DNA of 64,000 nt from Dermanyssus gallinae (GCA_003439945.1 QVRM01002438.1:62001-126000); one strand, 5' to 3'. Counted from the first letter of the stretch, positions 1-11,856 are shown. Made by a program: numbers and translations. The notes: generated by a model not told the origin, from the letters alone.

Positions 1-1409
1 GGATATGGAAGGCCGAAGGCCGGAGACGACGACCACGGTGGCATAGGACGGGGGGAGAGCAAACAACACACCAGTGAGTGTCTATCGGCCATCGCAAAAC
101 CCCATAACCGCCGTCATCACGATGTGTTTGCTGGGTTGCCACTGAAGCAGGAGCGACAGCAGCGGTGATCCAGTAGTGCACCGGTGGCACCATCAAGTAC
201 GAAAGGAGTAATAGTAGTAATAAGTCCAAGTAGTAGGCAGTTACAAAGGCTGCGCTGGCATGGTCACCGGTCGGACGCCCTCAACCGAGACGGGGCAGTA
301 AGAGGTTCCTCCTACGCCTCTCCTCCTCGCGCTGGGCCCTTAGGCCCTTTTACCCCCGCTAGCCCGAGAAGAGACCGGAACGCCCAGGTTGAATCGTAAA
401 TTTTCGAAGAGACTACTACTGAAGCGGTTGTTCAGCCTCCACTTCTATCGCTTTCAGCGTAGCGATACATAGGGGGCGGCGGGGCGGGGAGCGGAGAGCA
501 CATGCTGCAGTCCAACAGGTTGAACAGAAGAACTGATACCGCAGGCGCAGCTGAAGCAACGGCACCAGATGTAGTAGTAGAAGTAGTAGTAGTAGTAGTA
601 GTCGTAGTATTAATGCAGTCGGCGACTCACGCGCCGGCGGACCACCGGCGCCGGAAGAAGGAGGAGATGCTAGGAGTTGACAGCACTGCGATGCGGAACT
701 CGAGCAAAACTTTGAGGACTTTATTGTTTTTAATATGAGCCAGGGTTAGTCAAGAGAAACCGACCGACTGACAGACAGACAGACACTCACGCTAGGATTG
801 CCCGAAACAGTGCCACAATGGTATCTTCTGTGACCGCAAAGGCAGCCAAAGGCAGCCTATATATAGAAATAGCCCCACAGGTAGCGGTGTAGCAACCACG
901 ACAGTGGCAACCGTCGCAGCAGCAGCAGCGACCTGCAAAATCGACCCAACGCTCGGAGGGTGCCTGGGAGATTCTTTCAGAGATGTCATTGTCGTTATCG
1001 GCGTTGCCACCCACCACCCCGCCACCGGTGGCGCCCGTGTTGTGACCATGACATCCGACGTTTTGCAGTGTGCCGTATTTTACCAGCGCTGACCAAGGCG
1101 TTGGCAACGAGGCGACAACGCAATGATTTTGCGGCGGTGGCAGCGAGCCAGGCTCTGCTGCCGTCAAGCGATAACGCAAGCAGGCAAGCAAGCAAGCAAG
1201 CAGCCGTAATTCAAGAGAGCACTCGGTCGCTTCTTCGGTCAGCCTCGTTGCCTCGATGCTATGTCACGCCGGTCGACAACGCAGAGATGCAACGCTGCCA
1301 ACGTCGCCAGACAACTCGAAACCCCATTGCCCACAACAATAGTGGCGGAGTGACCCGAAATACCAACTTTGAGAAGATGGCCGGCTGCGGACCACCGATC
1401 TGCCAGAAG

Positions 1410-1411
<2 letters not shown>
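1..1411. other. Unassigned, GC-rich sequence
   Basis: I see no gene with domain or splice support. Open frames exist on both strands but have skewed composition and recognisable microsatellite content. A (TAG)n tract lies near 569-608 and a short (CAAG)n run near 1183-1203. This could be intron or upstream flank. Confidence 0.4.
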
Positions 1412-1448
<37 letters not shown>

Positions 1449-1450
1449 TG
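1412..1450. repeat. (TA)n microsatellite
   Basis: Nearly pure TA dinucleotides, about 19 units with one TAC break at the right end. It generates an artificial Ile-Tyr open frame on both strands. Confidence 0.97.
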
Positions 1451-1756
1451 CATGCACGACCGATGGTAGCTGGGAAACGGGAGCTAGCCTAGCTATTTCG
1501 ATGGCTGGCTTGCTGGTTATTGGTGCTGCTGCTGAACAAAACAAGAAAGGTCAAAGAAGGCACACGGTGGTCCAGCGTGCAGGCTGGAGAGAAGGGGTGG
1601 CGTTCACTCGCTGTGAAGCATGATATCAAAGTCACCAGCCGCAGCCGCAACAGGACAGGCTACAGCAACAGCGATGACGACGGCCACGTCGCTGTTCTAG
1701 CTCTTTGAGGTAAAGTGGATAGGACAATACAAGCAGGGCCGACGTCCGCACTAGCA

Positions 1757-1789
1757 ACAACAACAACAGCAACAACAACAGCAACAGCA

Positions 1790-1824
<35 letters not shown>

Positions 1825-1868
1825 AACAGCAACAACAACAACAGCAGCAACAACGACAACAACGACAA
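1757..1868. repeat. (CAA/CAG)n trinucleotide repeat
   Basis: Mixed CAA, CAG and CGA triplets over about 110 bases. Read as protein it gives poly-Thr/Ala on plus and poly-Leu or poly-Val on minus, so open frames crossing it are not evidence of coding. No splice signals or unique flanking codons support a poly-Gln exon. Confidence 0.9.
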
Positions 1869-4335
1869 TAACATACTTTGAGTCAGAAAAAATATGACGG
1901 AGGGGCCGGCAAAAGTGACACGAAGAACAACGACTAGGATACGGCGATAAGCCAGAGCCTAGGTAGGTCTGACCTAGGCGTCGGAGTAGGCGTTGGCCTG
2001 CCAAACTGCACGCCCGGTGGCACGGCAGCACGCACGCCGCGTGAAACGTGTACCCCTGAACGTACATGAGACGGTCTGTCGTCGTGGTACCAAGGTCGTG
2101 GTCTTCAGACGTCTCTTCCCTTTGCTCCTCATCGTCGTCAAACGTAGCGCTCGTATGTAAACAACAAGTCTGCAACAGCATGACGGAGGAGCAAGCGACA
2201 GCTTCAACCGCACAGCCGAAGTGCACGCTGTGGTCCGGCCCAACGAGCTCATAGCTCTCTAGCAGCAATATGTACCCGCTGACAATGCGACGACGACAAC
2301 AACAACAACAGTAGCGAACGCGACGGTACTGACGGGACAAACCACCAGAGCAAGATAGACGACGATAATGACAAACACGACATGGTACGTCGTATCCAAT
2401 ACGGCAACCCCCCTGAAGAGGGAACAGTGGTCGAACCACAGCCAGCCATAGCTGTCGACTTGGCACCCCTATGCCCCTCTAGAGGCGGCATCATGCAAAT
2501 AGTAACAGTAGTAGTTGTTGTTGTTGCTGATATTGCGTTGTTATGTCGTTGTTGTTCTTGTTGTTGTTGATGCTGCTGCTATTGTTGATGACGATGAAGT
2601 AGCAGCAGTACTAGAAATAATTAATTACAGTATAGGTAATTGTAGCATACCGCCAACATGAAGCACAAGGTTGGGCTCCAGATCATTGGCTCTCCACTGA
2701 CTAAGCGGCTGACTGACTGATTGACTGAAACGCTGATATTGGAAGAGGAATAACGGTAGAGAGGGGAGCCTTCGGCGCACGACGATCCACGATGCCCTTA
2801 CTTAGGGGGGACGATCATGATGCAAACGTTTTTGTTTCTAACATACCATAACATAAAATCACCTATATTATCACGTGAAAAGCGTGTGCGCGCTACAATT
2901 GATCATGGTCATATATGTATGCAGAGCAGTATGCGTATTCTTGATAACGTTAACAGCTTTCGCAGCAGATAGATGCAGACACAACGGGAACAGCATATTC
3001 CTTCAATACGTGCCGGCCGTTCGTTGCAAGAGTGAATGGTGGCGAGCGGCCATCTTGGCAATGGCGAAGGATAACCGCAGTGCATATGCTAATGAAAGTG
3101 CCACGTGTTCCTACGTGCTGGAACTGTGTCGCAGCGCGTGGTCCCACTTAAAGTTTGGGTCGATGGTGGGCAAGCAACGATAATGATCAAGCCGCCCGTC
3201 ATCGTATTTTCGTAACTTTGAATGTTCTCGGAGCCTGTCTGTTCTAAGTGCTTCGTATGTATATTTGTTTGTGTGTCACTTCTAACTGTCCGATTATTAC
3301 TATAGCTAGTAAACGGCGGCTTTCACGTACGTCCGCGGTTGAGACCTCTCAGTTTCTGCTCGTGTGAGAGTACCCAGTCGGCACGACGAAGCGGTGACGA
3401 TTACTTCAGACTCTTCTCTCCTACCACCACGGAAATCGTCAGCACTTCTTTGGCCGGCCAAAGCGACGAAAGTGTTTGCCGCCCTTACTTCACTTCTTTA
3501 CATCTTGGCCAGATCTACGCCTTGTCGCACTCGTAACGTACATGGGCTACCGTCCGCAGAAGAATGCAGCAGGCGGACAATCAAGGTCAATTAGATTCAA
3601 CGGAATCAACGAAGAGAATCGAACTCTACCCGATGAGAGGATTCGATTTCGCGTACAGTAACATTGCGTCCTCTGCGGAACAGTGCGTTAACCGCCGTCT
3701 ACTGCGATTACAACGGACGACTACGAGATGAGTGTGTGCAAGTGAAAACGAACTCTCTGAACACTGTAAGGCTTTGAAAGCCCCAAGGAAACGAGTCTGT
3801 CAGTCGTCGTTAGGATAATGGTGTTTGAAAAATAAAAACTAAATAGCAGCTGGCTCGGTAGCGCTCGTGCTGGTCTCTCTTTCCGTTTCACTTCACCTTC
3901 CCTTATTTTGTTATATTTCATTATGTTGTGCTTGTATTCTATGCGTTCTGTGTTTAATGCGCGCAAATATGTGCTTGATTACTATTCTATATATTCAGAG
4001 GGTGGAGGGAAAAAACATAAGATCCTCTTACGTGTCCTCCATCGCACTAAAAAAATTTGTCCCTGCGGTTCCTGCATAGGATTAACTTAATAGTATTTGC
4101 ATGTAGCAACTTACAAGTTATTATTATTATTGCGCCACACGTTTATTTGCTTATATCTAAGAGGTAACAATGTTTCTTTATGAACGTAGACACCAAATGA
4201 AATGTATGAAAACGAAAAAATAACCATTATTATTATTACCACGAAATGTACTTACTGTGCGCATTCGTGATTCGTTTGAATTAGCAGCATATTCTCATCT
4301 GTTGCCCGTGACTGTGTACCGTTTTGGTGCTGTGC

Positions 4336-4336
<1 letters not shown>
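1869..4336. other. Unassigned sequence
   Basis: No recognisable gene or element. TTG-rich trinucleotide patches occur near 2508-2600 and scattered CAA patches near 2290-2312. Open frames of 60-100 codons near 2875-3183 and 3339-3661 show no domain and no matching splice pairs. Confidence 0.35.

Positions 4337-4376
<40 letters not shown>
4337..4376. repeat. (TA)n microsatellite
   Basis: Pure TA run of about 20 units ending at ATATATGTGG. Confidence 0.97.
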
Positions 4377-4379
<3 letters not shown>

Positions 4380-5710
4380 GCGTCGATGGCAGCGTATGCA
4401 TTAAGGAATTATATGTGTATAAGGTGAAGATGTGTTGATGATAGCAGATACGAAAACGAGTAAAGGACAGTGACTCCATGACTTATTGAAATATCTATGT
4501 CCATTAAACCAACGAGAGCACACCAAATTCCAACCGAAACTAAATACCTGAGTATCTCGCTATATATAACGGGTGGCATCATATGGCTGAAAGATGTCTC
4601 GTCGACGGACAAATCAGCTAGTTGCGTATTGTTTTTATAAATCGAAACCACATCCACATGCCATCGTACCAAAAATCACCAGACTTTGGCCAAATACCAA
4701 ACTCTGGTGGTTTACTGAAGCAATAGCGCCTTACAAGTCAATAGACTAGTCTATACGTTTGAGCTGAAATAGTGACTATATATAACACATGCTCATACGT
4801 AATATTGTACACATATGCTGCTTTTTCGTTGCTCTGCATCATTTTTTTTAACAAGGTCATTTAATTATTATATACACATTTACAACGGTATGTTATTTTA
4901 TATTTACAAATATTGCAAGGATCCTCATCATCATCATCATCAGGGGGTAAGAGGTAGAGGCAATCACAACTACATGCATCATCGAATATACCGGCTTCCA
5001 GATAGTGTCCATGTTCTAAGACAGATGGAATGCCAGCCGTGCTTACGACACGAGACAGGCATTTGGAGGGGCAACACGCACACGGAGGGTGTATTTTTTA
5101 ACGTTACAGACACGCGCTACGTGAGTACGCGCCGCTTTGTGAGCGCGGCCGCGCCAAAGATTACCAGGCGTGCAGTGTCTCACAAACACACAGCGGTGTG
5201 TAAAGTGTAACAGCGGCAAAAGAACAAGGAAAATGCTTTGTATAGTAAAAACACGAAACAGCGTTAGCCGTATAACCGTGCAACCTCACACTAAGCCCCA
5301 CGCCCAGAGCCCGGAGCCCGCAGCCGGCGGGGCAACGAAATGCCTTGCTTGCCGCCACCTGCTTGACACGACTATATGAAGATCTACACCTGCCAAACAC
5401 ATGGGGCATGGTGGTGTGTGCTGCCGGTACTCGCGTATTTGTGTCAACGCGGGAGCGAGCCTTCGACCCCGAAGTGCGTGTTGGACCGCTTCGCGGCCCT
5501 TTCTTTGCTGCATAGCGTAAATAAAACACAGAGAGACAGTGTTCACTCGTCGGCTTCTGCCAGCCTGCCTGCCTGCCTGCATCACGTATGCGAATGCCTA
5601 CGTTCTCTGCCAGTGCCAAAGCGATTTCCCTCAGTCAGCAATTCAGAAGGTCAACGATTGACTTGTTGACCTGAACCAACCGACACACGCTCAATAGGTC
5701 AGACCACAAG
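4377..5710. other. Unassigned sequence
   Basis: Moderately AT-rich to 4900, then GC-richer. A short (CAT)n run sits at about 4922-4942 and a (CTGC)n run near 5565-5580. No protein family or RNA gene was recognised. Confidence 0.35.
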
Positions 5711-5737
5711 TTATATATATATATATATATATATATA
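5711..5737. repeat. (TA)n microsatellite at a transposon end
   Basis: TA run directly abutting the left end of the foldback element at 5738. TA is also the target dinucleotide of Tc1/mariner transposases, so the array may have served as the integration site. Confidence 0.9.
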
Positions 5738-6374
5738 CAGGGTCTTCCATGTGTACTTAATATAAGGTTTGGTAGAACTCGACAAGTAAATAATTTTTCC
5801 TAATGGAAGGATGGGACAGAAACGTTCTGTGTAGGAGTGAGGATAATTTTTTTTAATATAGCAATTGTGCATTTTTCTCCTGCAACGTTGTTCAAAATCT
5901 ACGTTTGCAGGATAACCAGTCAACGCATGAAGGAACCGATCATACCGACGTAATTGGAAAGTTCTGCATTATCTGAATGACACCGACACAAGCTAGCGAA
6001 TAGCGGGATTAAGAAAGTAATAAAAAGTCGATATGTTGTTATGTCTTACGTTAAAGCTTTCACGTGCAGAACCGTAAAATTTTGCCATTACGACCAATTT
6101 TTGTCTTTCTAGTTTGCGTCGGATGTCATTCAGATTATGCCATTTTCCGCCAAACACGCCGGTATAGTCAGTTCCTTCATGCGTTGACTAGTTCTCCCGC
6201 AAACGTAAATTTTGCTCAATTATGTAGGAGAAGAAAGGCAGAATAGCTACTTTCATACTTCTCATTCTTACTCCTAAACAAGACGTTTCTGCCCCCTCCT
6301 TCTATTGGAAAAAATAATTTGCTTGTCGTGTTCTACTAAATCTTAGAACAAGTACATACGGTTATGGAAGACCA
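5738..6374. mobile_element. Foldback/MITE-like element with long inverted arms
   Basis: The stretch 5738-5997 pairs as an imperfect inverted repeat with about 6110-6374, by eye roughly three quarters identical over about 260 bases with small indels, around a spacer of about 110 bases. The outer ends read CAGGGTCTTCCAT on the left and, reversed, TGGTCTTCCAT on the right, and both touch TA dinucleotides. A CAGGG-type terminus and TA flanks suit Tc1/mariner-derived elements. Both arms, read inward-to-outward, keep a related open peptide (shared words PANV and CRR), so the element may have formed from two inverted copies of the 3' end of a longer transposon. No complete transposase is present, so it is non-autonomous. 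Confidence 0.72.
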
Positions 6375-6419
6375 TATATATATATAATTTTTTTTGTGGA
6401 GGAGGTGTTAAATGCAGTT
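6375..6419. repeat. Short TA tract and spacer
   Basis: Six to seven TA units at 6374-6387 form the right flank of the foldback element. Confidence 0.7.
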
Positions 6420-6957
6420 GCGCACTATCGCTACGAGTCTCTCTCTCAAGCAGTGTGGGACTTGACCAGCAACGGTTGGACGTTACTCCGCTGAGAACCA
6501 TGCCCGCTAACGTTCTCTGATAGCCCTGATCTTCATTGAACAGTATTATGGACTATCAGGAGAAGTGGCGAGAGACCTTTCAGGTCAATTGGCTAGGGTC
6601 GCCCAATAGTTCCCGCACTTTTCTAACATCTGGAAGCCCGTTTTCTTCTAGCTGTACTTCTCTACGGTTGCTCTCGGGTTGAAGCAGCAGTTGTGTCTGA
6701 CTTTCTTTTCACTTTTTGTATTGCTTCTGGAGGACTTCTTTTGCCGTAGCTGCTCCCAGTTATCAGGCCTGCTTACTGGAGACGAGAGAAATTATTAGGC
6801 TGGAGCGAGGTGCTTGAAGGGCATAAAGGTTCAACAGAATCTTGGCTATAACACACCCTGTCCTTGCTGCTTGTGTCGTTGCCTTTTTTATGTGACTGAG
6901 GCCATTCATCGTTGTGTCCAGGGTGACCCCGAGGTAGCGGGCTTCCTTTATTTAACT
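6420..6957 (-). pseudogene. Non-LTR retrotransposon reverse transcriptase remnant (R1/Jockey-like 3' part)
   Basis: Read on minus, positions about 6955-6775 give RYLGVTLD followed by HIKKATTQAARTG and an Ile-Leu-x-Asn-Leu segment. This is the pattern found just C-terminal to the palm domain in reverse transcriptases of R1 and Jockey-type non-LTR elements (YLGV-x-LD, then a Lys-Ala helix). The frame is open for about 60 codons, then a stop falls near 6770, and the remaining 350 bases down to the TA tract show only scattered fragments in shifted frames. No YADD motif is left on the upstream side (6960-7330), so the palm is deleted or unrecognisable. Clade assignment is tentative; reverse-transcriptase origin is fairly secure. 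Not functional. Confidence 0.65.
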
Positions 6958-7436
6958 CTTAAGAGGCAACCGGCCTCATGAGAAGCGACGGAAAGAGACC
7001 GGACGGCCTAACTCTTATCCCTTGAGGAAGGAGAAAGGGGCTTGTTTGGGATGCGACGATTACTGGCATCCTCGCCCCCTTGAATCTGGAAGCCAACGCA
7101 TCAGCCGCCGGCTCAGCGGTACGCAAGACTAATTGACTAAATATTAACAAATATGCCCAGCTTACCAGTTTCGTGTCGCTATTATTTAAGGCATGCACCC
7201 GACGCAGAGGCATGGGCTTCTCCAGAACATTGGCTAACGAGTCAACAGCGGACGACAGGGGAGAAAAGATCCCTTGACTAGTTACTTCAGCCGCTACCAC
7301 TAACGGTTCAGCGTGACAATGCGGCAGCAATAATGGGCTGCCTCAAGGATAAGCTCGACTGGCTGCTTACAAGCCCCTATGTAGTAAGTTAATCATACAT
7401 CTCTGTAACCCTACAATTGAATAATAAATACTCGTG
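6958..7436. other. Unassigned, upstream flank of the minus-strand RT remnant
   Basis: A minus-strand open frame of 123 codons runs 7330-6959 into the RT remnant. It has no motif I recognise and could be a frameshifted upstream part of the same element or chance. Confidence 0.3.
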
Positions 7437-7490
7437 TATATATATATATATATATATACATATCTACATATATATATATATATATATATA
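7437..7490. repeat. (TA)n microsatellite, interrupted
   Basis: TA run broken once by ACATATCTACA in the middle, giving two blocks of about 20 bases each. Confidence 0.95.
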
Positions 7491-8167
7491 TGCGACACTA
7501 ACTTAGCAGTCTAAATAAATGAGGTCATTGTAAAAGTGGCTTCTTACATTATAGGTACGCTCCACGCGATTAGCGAACGTTAAGGGAGCAGACATAGCTT
7601 TAATCTATAGCTTCTTTACCGGAGGGTTCAACAAAGCTACACTATAAATTTAAGTAGGCCTGGCTCAGGCAATTAGCCACTTACGCTCACATTGTCTATT
7701 TTCACTTTTTTTGTCGTACGTTTGCTATCGCTCCTAACAGGCACGTGCGCGCTATTTACATGTCGTCTGCGTGTATTCGGTGCGATCGCTGACCGCATCA
7801 TCATCGTTTGTATGATACCCTACATAACAGAGTAACAACCATCGAAAGTAAAACATGAACAAATAATACTAGTCGCGAGTGCTTTACTGATTGCCGTGGC
7901 TACAGACATCTTATCCAATCCCGACAACGGGATCGGTTGCGTCGAATAATTACTTGAATGCGTACTGGCCCGCACTGAAGCATTGCAAAATCAGCTTAAG
8001 TGAATAGAGTTAACGGCAAAGCATTAGATAGGCAACTGTAAATAGCACGGTTGGTTTATGCAGGCAAAAAATACCGTTTGGCTGGTGCGTTTGGCTGTGG
8101 TTCATGCCCGTTGTAGTGACGCTAACTAGTGTTAATAGTTAGTTAGCTGCCTGTGTTTCTGTTTCAG
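7491..8167. other. Unassigned AT-rich sequence
   Basis: I see nothing recognisable. The last 20 bases form a strong polypyrimidine tract (TGCCTGTGTTTCTGTTTCAG), which supports the candidate exon that follows. Confidence 0.3.
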
Positions 8168-8283
8168 GGTGGGTTTGTGAGGTTTTGCTGATAAACGACG
8201 CTGATGGACCGATTTTTGCGGCAGTCAATGGCTACACAAGACGAGTGGGTCCCCGAACAGCTTTCGGGACAATGACTGATAAC
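8168..8283 (+). CDS. Candidate internal coding exon, unknown protein
   Basis: The exon would begin after a strong acceptor (pyrimidine-rich, ending TTTCAG at 8167) and end before GTATGG at 8284. In the phase with two leading bases it is open throughout and reads WVCEVLLINDADGPIF and onward for 38 residues, with even codon use and no repeat content. It is 116 bases long. The donor is acceptable but not strong, and no neighbouring exon was found to test the phase. I recognise no family. The open frame runs on past the proposed donor to about 8382 through a C run, so the right edge is uncertain. Confidence 0.27.
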
Positions 8284-9330
8284 GTATGGACCAAGCTCGT
8301 ACGCTCTCAACGCCGTGCGCTCTCATCATGTCTCACGATGTACACCGGACTGCCCCTCCCCCCCCCCCAATTTGCGGGATAGTCGCTTCGGGGGGAGAAA
8401 GGGCGCGCAAGAGGCCGAATGAATCGAGTATCGAGGGCAAGAAGAAGAGACCTCAGAAGAACGGGCGGGCCGCGAGGGTCACGACGCACACGGTGTGCTT
8501 TAGCTGCTCGTGGCAGTGCTAGTTCGTGTGTGATTTAGTCAGCAGGCAATAGGAGAGCGGCCATGAATCAACGATACGCGGAGAGCGGCCATGAATCAAG
8601 AACGTGGACGTGTCGATGCCACCGAAGCGGCAGCGCGAATATTAGTCTGATGAAAACGCGATGCGCCCGGCCACGATAACCGTGTCTAAATGATGATAGA
8701 TGAAACTAATGAATGAACGCCGGCTGGCTAGTCTGTCGAACGCCCAGCCGGCCAGTCGGTGACCTCTTCTTCTCAAACAAAGTGAATGGCTAAAGGCGAT
8801 TCTCCTCGTCTTCTTCGGCAACGTCCAGAGGAAGAAAAAAGACGCCGGTCAGCGGTCGCGGGAACGCTCGAGCATTAGACGAGTCAGCCGCGGCCTACGG
8901 CCCGGGTCGACCCGGCGATTAGTTCAATCGAGCCGGCAAGGGCGAACGTGTTGAAGAGCGGGCAGTCCACACAGGCAGTCATTGGGGGGAAGATGAACTC
9001 AACTAACATGGCGGGAGATTTTCGTCTTCGGACGCTCGTAGAGCTTTGTAGAGAGAGCCTTTCCTCTCGTCGGCAGAATCTACGTTGCGTTTTTATTTCT
9101 TCACGGCCTTACGAAGCACATCCAAATACTGCAGCCGTCCATCCATGCCATTATCCATGTCGACTATCTGCGGACGACGATATGAACCACCTCATCATCT
9201 TCACCTCCTTCTCCTTTTCTTCTGCCTCATCGTTGGGCAGCTTCTGAGCTGACCAAGCAGAGATGTGGTTGCTACACCCTGCTGGGAGCTTTTTTGCTTG
9301 CCATATGCCTCGTATCGACACCTCTTTCGT
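8284..9330. other. GC-rich unassigned stretch
   Basis: Contains a C11-C12 run near 8348, and a two-copy tandem repeat at 8552-8599 with period 28. CpG dinucleotides are frequent between 8370 and 8950. No gene is supported, though a promoter-proximal region would look like this. Confidence 0.3.
8552..8599. repeat. Two-copy 28-bp tandem repeat
   Basis: The 20-mer GGAGAGCGGCCATGAATCAA occurs at 8552 and again at 8580, with eight bases between the copies. Confidence 0.85.
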
Positions 9331-9870
9331 TTAAGCGTATTCAATTAAAAACACCTTTATTGAGTCCAAAAGCTGGGGGACACACGCCACCTCCCTCATG
9401 GGTATTGCATTATTACATTCGCTCGCGAGTATCTCTAGTAATATGCACAAGAGCACTATCATGAGCCCAGAGTCATAAATATCTACTTGTCTTATTGCGA
9501 GTTCTGGCGCTGCGAGACAACCCCTTGTTGTTAAACCTGTCCGTCCTCGCAACCTCAACCGTTGCCACTTCTAAGGAGGTTGTTTGATCATATAGTATAT
9601 GTCTGATGTAGTTTCACTAATGAAATCGCAATGTCGCGTACTAGTCTCTTCTAATGAAATAGCTTAGCAATGGAGACGCTTAATAAACGTTGATTGCACG
9701 CGCTCAAATGACTCGATGTGTACAAACACATGTGTGATGACCTGGCAGCAATAGCTCATTTTGGTATCACTAAGGTTTTGTAAAGTTCTATGCAAAAAAT
9801 TGAGTTTCTTTCACTATGAAATCGTGTTGCAGCTTAAGATCTTTGGTCTAACCTAACCCAAATTTTAGGT
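9331..9870 (-). pseudogene. CR1/L2-like non-LTR retrotransposon, C-terminal RT remnant
   Basis: Two blocks on minus match the C-terminal third of CR1/L2-type reverse transcriptases in the right order. First, about 9800-9660 reads LYKTLVIPK, then after one frameshift SYCCQVITHVF and ERVQSTFIKRL; this is the family's LYK-x-LVRP...EYC...W...ERVQ...KR region. Second, an open frame 9558-9331 holds TTRGC (family TTRGH) and, near its end, NNAIPMREVA followed by LLDSIK, matching the family's WN-x-LP-x-x-VV...FK ending, and then stops. Palm motifs upstream (minus direction, beyond 9870) are not visible. It is a broken 5'-truncated copy and cannot be functional. Confidence 0.68.
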
Positions 9871-10976
9871 CTGCTGTTGCCCTGGCACTGAAAAGCCTCG
9901 GTTTTATCGCGCTAATGTGTTAAAATGGCGTCATCTTTGTGAATAGCGAGAATTAAGTTTTTACTCCTATAGATTTGTTAGCGTACTTAAAACACTACTC
10001 TCACTGATCATACGCCCTAACAGCGCCATATTGTTTAAACCATAATTAAGAAAGTTAAATAGCTAAGTATAGCAGGTTTAATAGTGTCCAATAATAATAA
10101 TAAATTAAACATAGTAATATTATCAAAAATATAATTATAATATATTAAATATATAATGCATATACATCGAATTAATATGCAGCTCTATTTCCACAGATTT
10201 TACGTCTGCTAGAACATTTACCTTGCAACATTTTAAAAAAGTTTTTCACAACCATATAAACTTTGACACCTTTTCTATTACGATCACAACGGGAAACGTT
10301 GTATCAATCGCCACATGACAACTCTCTATTAGGTATATATTAATTTAACCACGTATCCATTATAAAAAAATATATCAATGTAATGTAAACATGTGGCTTT
10401 AAAAATATTGACGGCGCCAGATGTGCTAGGTGAGTGAGCGATCAGATAGACACATTTAATTAATTGTGTTGGCTAAGACGGTTTTTCGGCGTTTTATTGC
10501 TGGTAGTGTGTTGGAAAGGGCACTGAGTGTGGAGGTACGTTCGGGTTAAAGGGTAGTGGAAGATGTCGCTAATGATCTTCCGGGTGATACACGAAGGGCA
10601 AACTAAAAGTTTTAGATCTTGTTTAATTGAGCCGAACAGACGAGTTACTATGTTCCACTATTTGGGCCACATACTATTGTTTACGAACTAAAACATCAAT
10701 TTTAGTTCGTCAAAAAAAAACGAAAACATATCCTATTGGAGGAGGAACAATTTATACAATGCTAACTACTTGAGCCCGTGACGTTTGCACGCCGTATATA
10801 TTTGATAGGAACGCAATTGTGTCCTGTGGGTCCTTCAAAACGGTATTTAGCAGAGGTATTATACGCTCCTATGATGCTAAACGACATAATTTATTAGTAT
10901 GTTGAACTGTTTCTAGGTTCCGAGATTTTTATGATGTTCGGGAGGATGCGTGTACTGAGCTGGGGCCTTAGACTAG
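9871..10976. other. AT-rich unassigned sequence
   Basis: Very AT-rich, with (ATA)n-like patches at 10088-10160. It holds the small hairpin at 10683-10710 and nothing else recognisable. Confidence 0.35.
10683..10710. repeat. Small perfect hairpin
   Basis: 11-base arms (ACGAACTAAAA and its complement) around a 6-base loop CATCAA. A following A9 run at 10712 means it resembles a terminator, but no transcript ends here by other evidence. Confidence 0.7.
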
Positions 10977-11003
10977 ATATATTTATATATATATATATAT
11001 ATA
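10977..11003. repeat. (TA)n microsatellite
   Basis: TA run interrupted once by TTT near its left end. Confidence 0.9.
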
Positions 11004-11426
11004 ATCTGGAGGAAGACCTTCATAAATCAGTTCTAACTTCAGTGTGGTCTACGGCAGCCGCCGGTCGGTGTGTGTTAATGGTTCCTAGCCAACGGCTCTT
11101 GCGGTGGCAGAATCGCTGTGCGGCGACGAGGCGCTGCCGATGCGTCTCTCTGACAGTGTCCCGAGGGCGTTTGTTGACGGCCTTAAGGCGCTTGTTTGCT
11201 CTTCCTACGTTCGCGGTATGGTACGACCGGCGGCAGAGCTGGTAAACCGGCATGGATTTTGTTTGTCGGTGAGGCGAATTTCCTCATCAGACGCGGACTC
11301 ATCAGCTGCAGGACACGAATGACGATGATGATGATGAGAACGATAATTCATTTTGTTAATCATGACACCATTCTGCTCTGATGGCGATAGTAATTTCGAG
11401 GTGGTTATGCGACGACGAGGCAGCAG
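11004..11426. other. Unassigned sequence
   Basis: Open on several frames but without motif. A (GAT)n run at about 11320-11337 precedes the trinucleotide repeat. Confidence 0.3.
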
Positions 11427-11603
11427 CAACAAGAACAGCGACAACAGCAATAACAATAAAAACAACAGCGGCAACAGCAACAACAACGACAACAGCCAGA
11501 ACAACAACAACAGCCAGAACAACAACAACAGCCAGAACAACAACAACAACGACAACGACGACAGCAACAACAACAACAACGACAACGACGACAACAACAA
11601 CAC
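11427..11603. repeat. (AAC/CAG)n trinucleotide repeat with a minisatellite core
   Basis: AAC, CAG and GAC triplets over about 175 bases. Inside it, the unit CAACAACAACAGCCAGAA is tandemly repeated at about 11485-11540. In one plus frame it reads as poly-Asn/Ser inside a 167-codon open frame (11353-11856), but the flanks show no domain, so I treat the frame as repeat-driven. Confidence 0.85.
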
Positions 11604-11856
11604 GCGCGTCGACGTTGACCCCCACCTGCTGTTAACCTGTTTGCCTGCCACACACGGGAGGACGTCTCGAAAAATGTATCTGTGCCACTGCCATATGCAC
11701 GGCAGATTACTCAGAAACGCATCAGCAAAGGAACCCCCGCACAGACCGGCATCATTTGATGTCAGCCTTACCATGACCTCAGCTGTTCGTCTAGTAGAGG
11801 AGAAGATGGAGCCTACGGTCGCATTTCTTACACGAACCCCACTGTGTGCTTACTAA

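Noticed and set aside
2875..3183. 102-codon plus frame beginning with a hydrophobic, signal-like segment
   Set aside because: Starts at GTG rather than ATG, has no domain, and no splice sites explain its edges.
3600..3660. Minus-strand T-arm-like AGAG-TTCGATT-CTCT, possible tRNA
   Set aside because: No A box, D-arm or acceptor stem at the correct distance.
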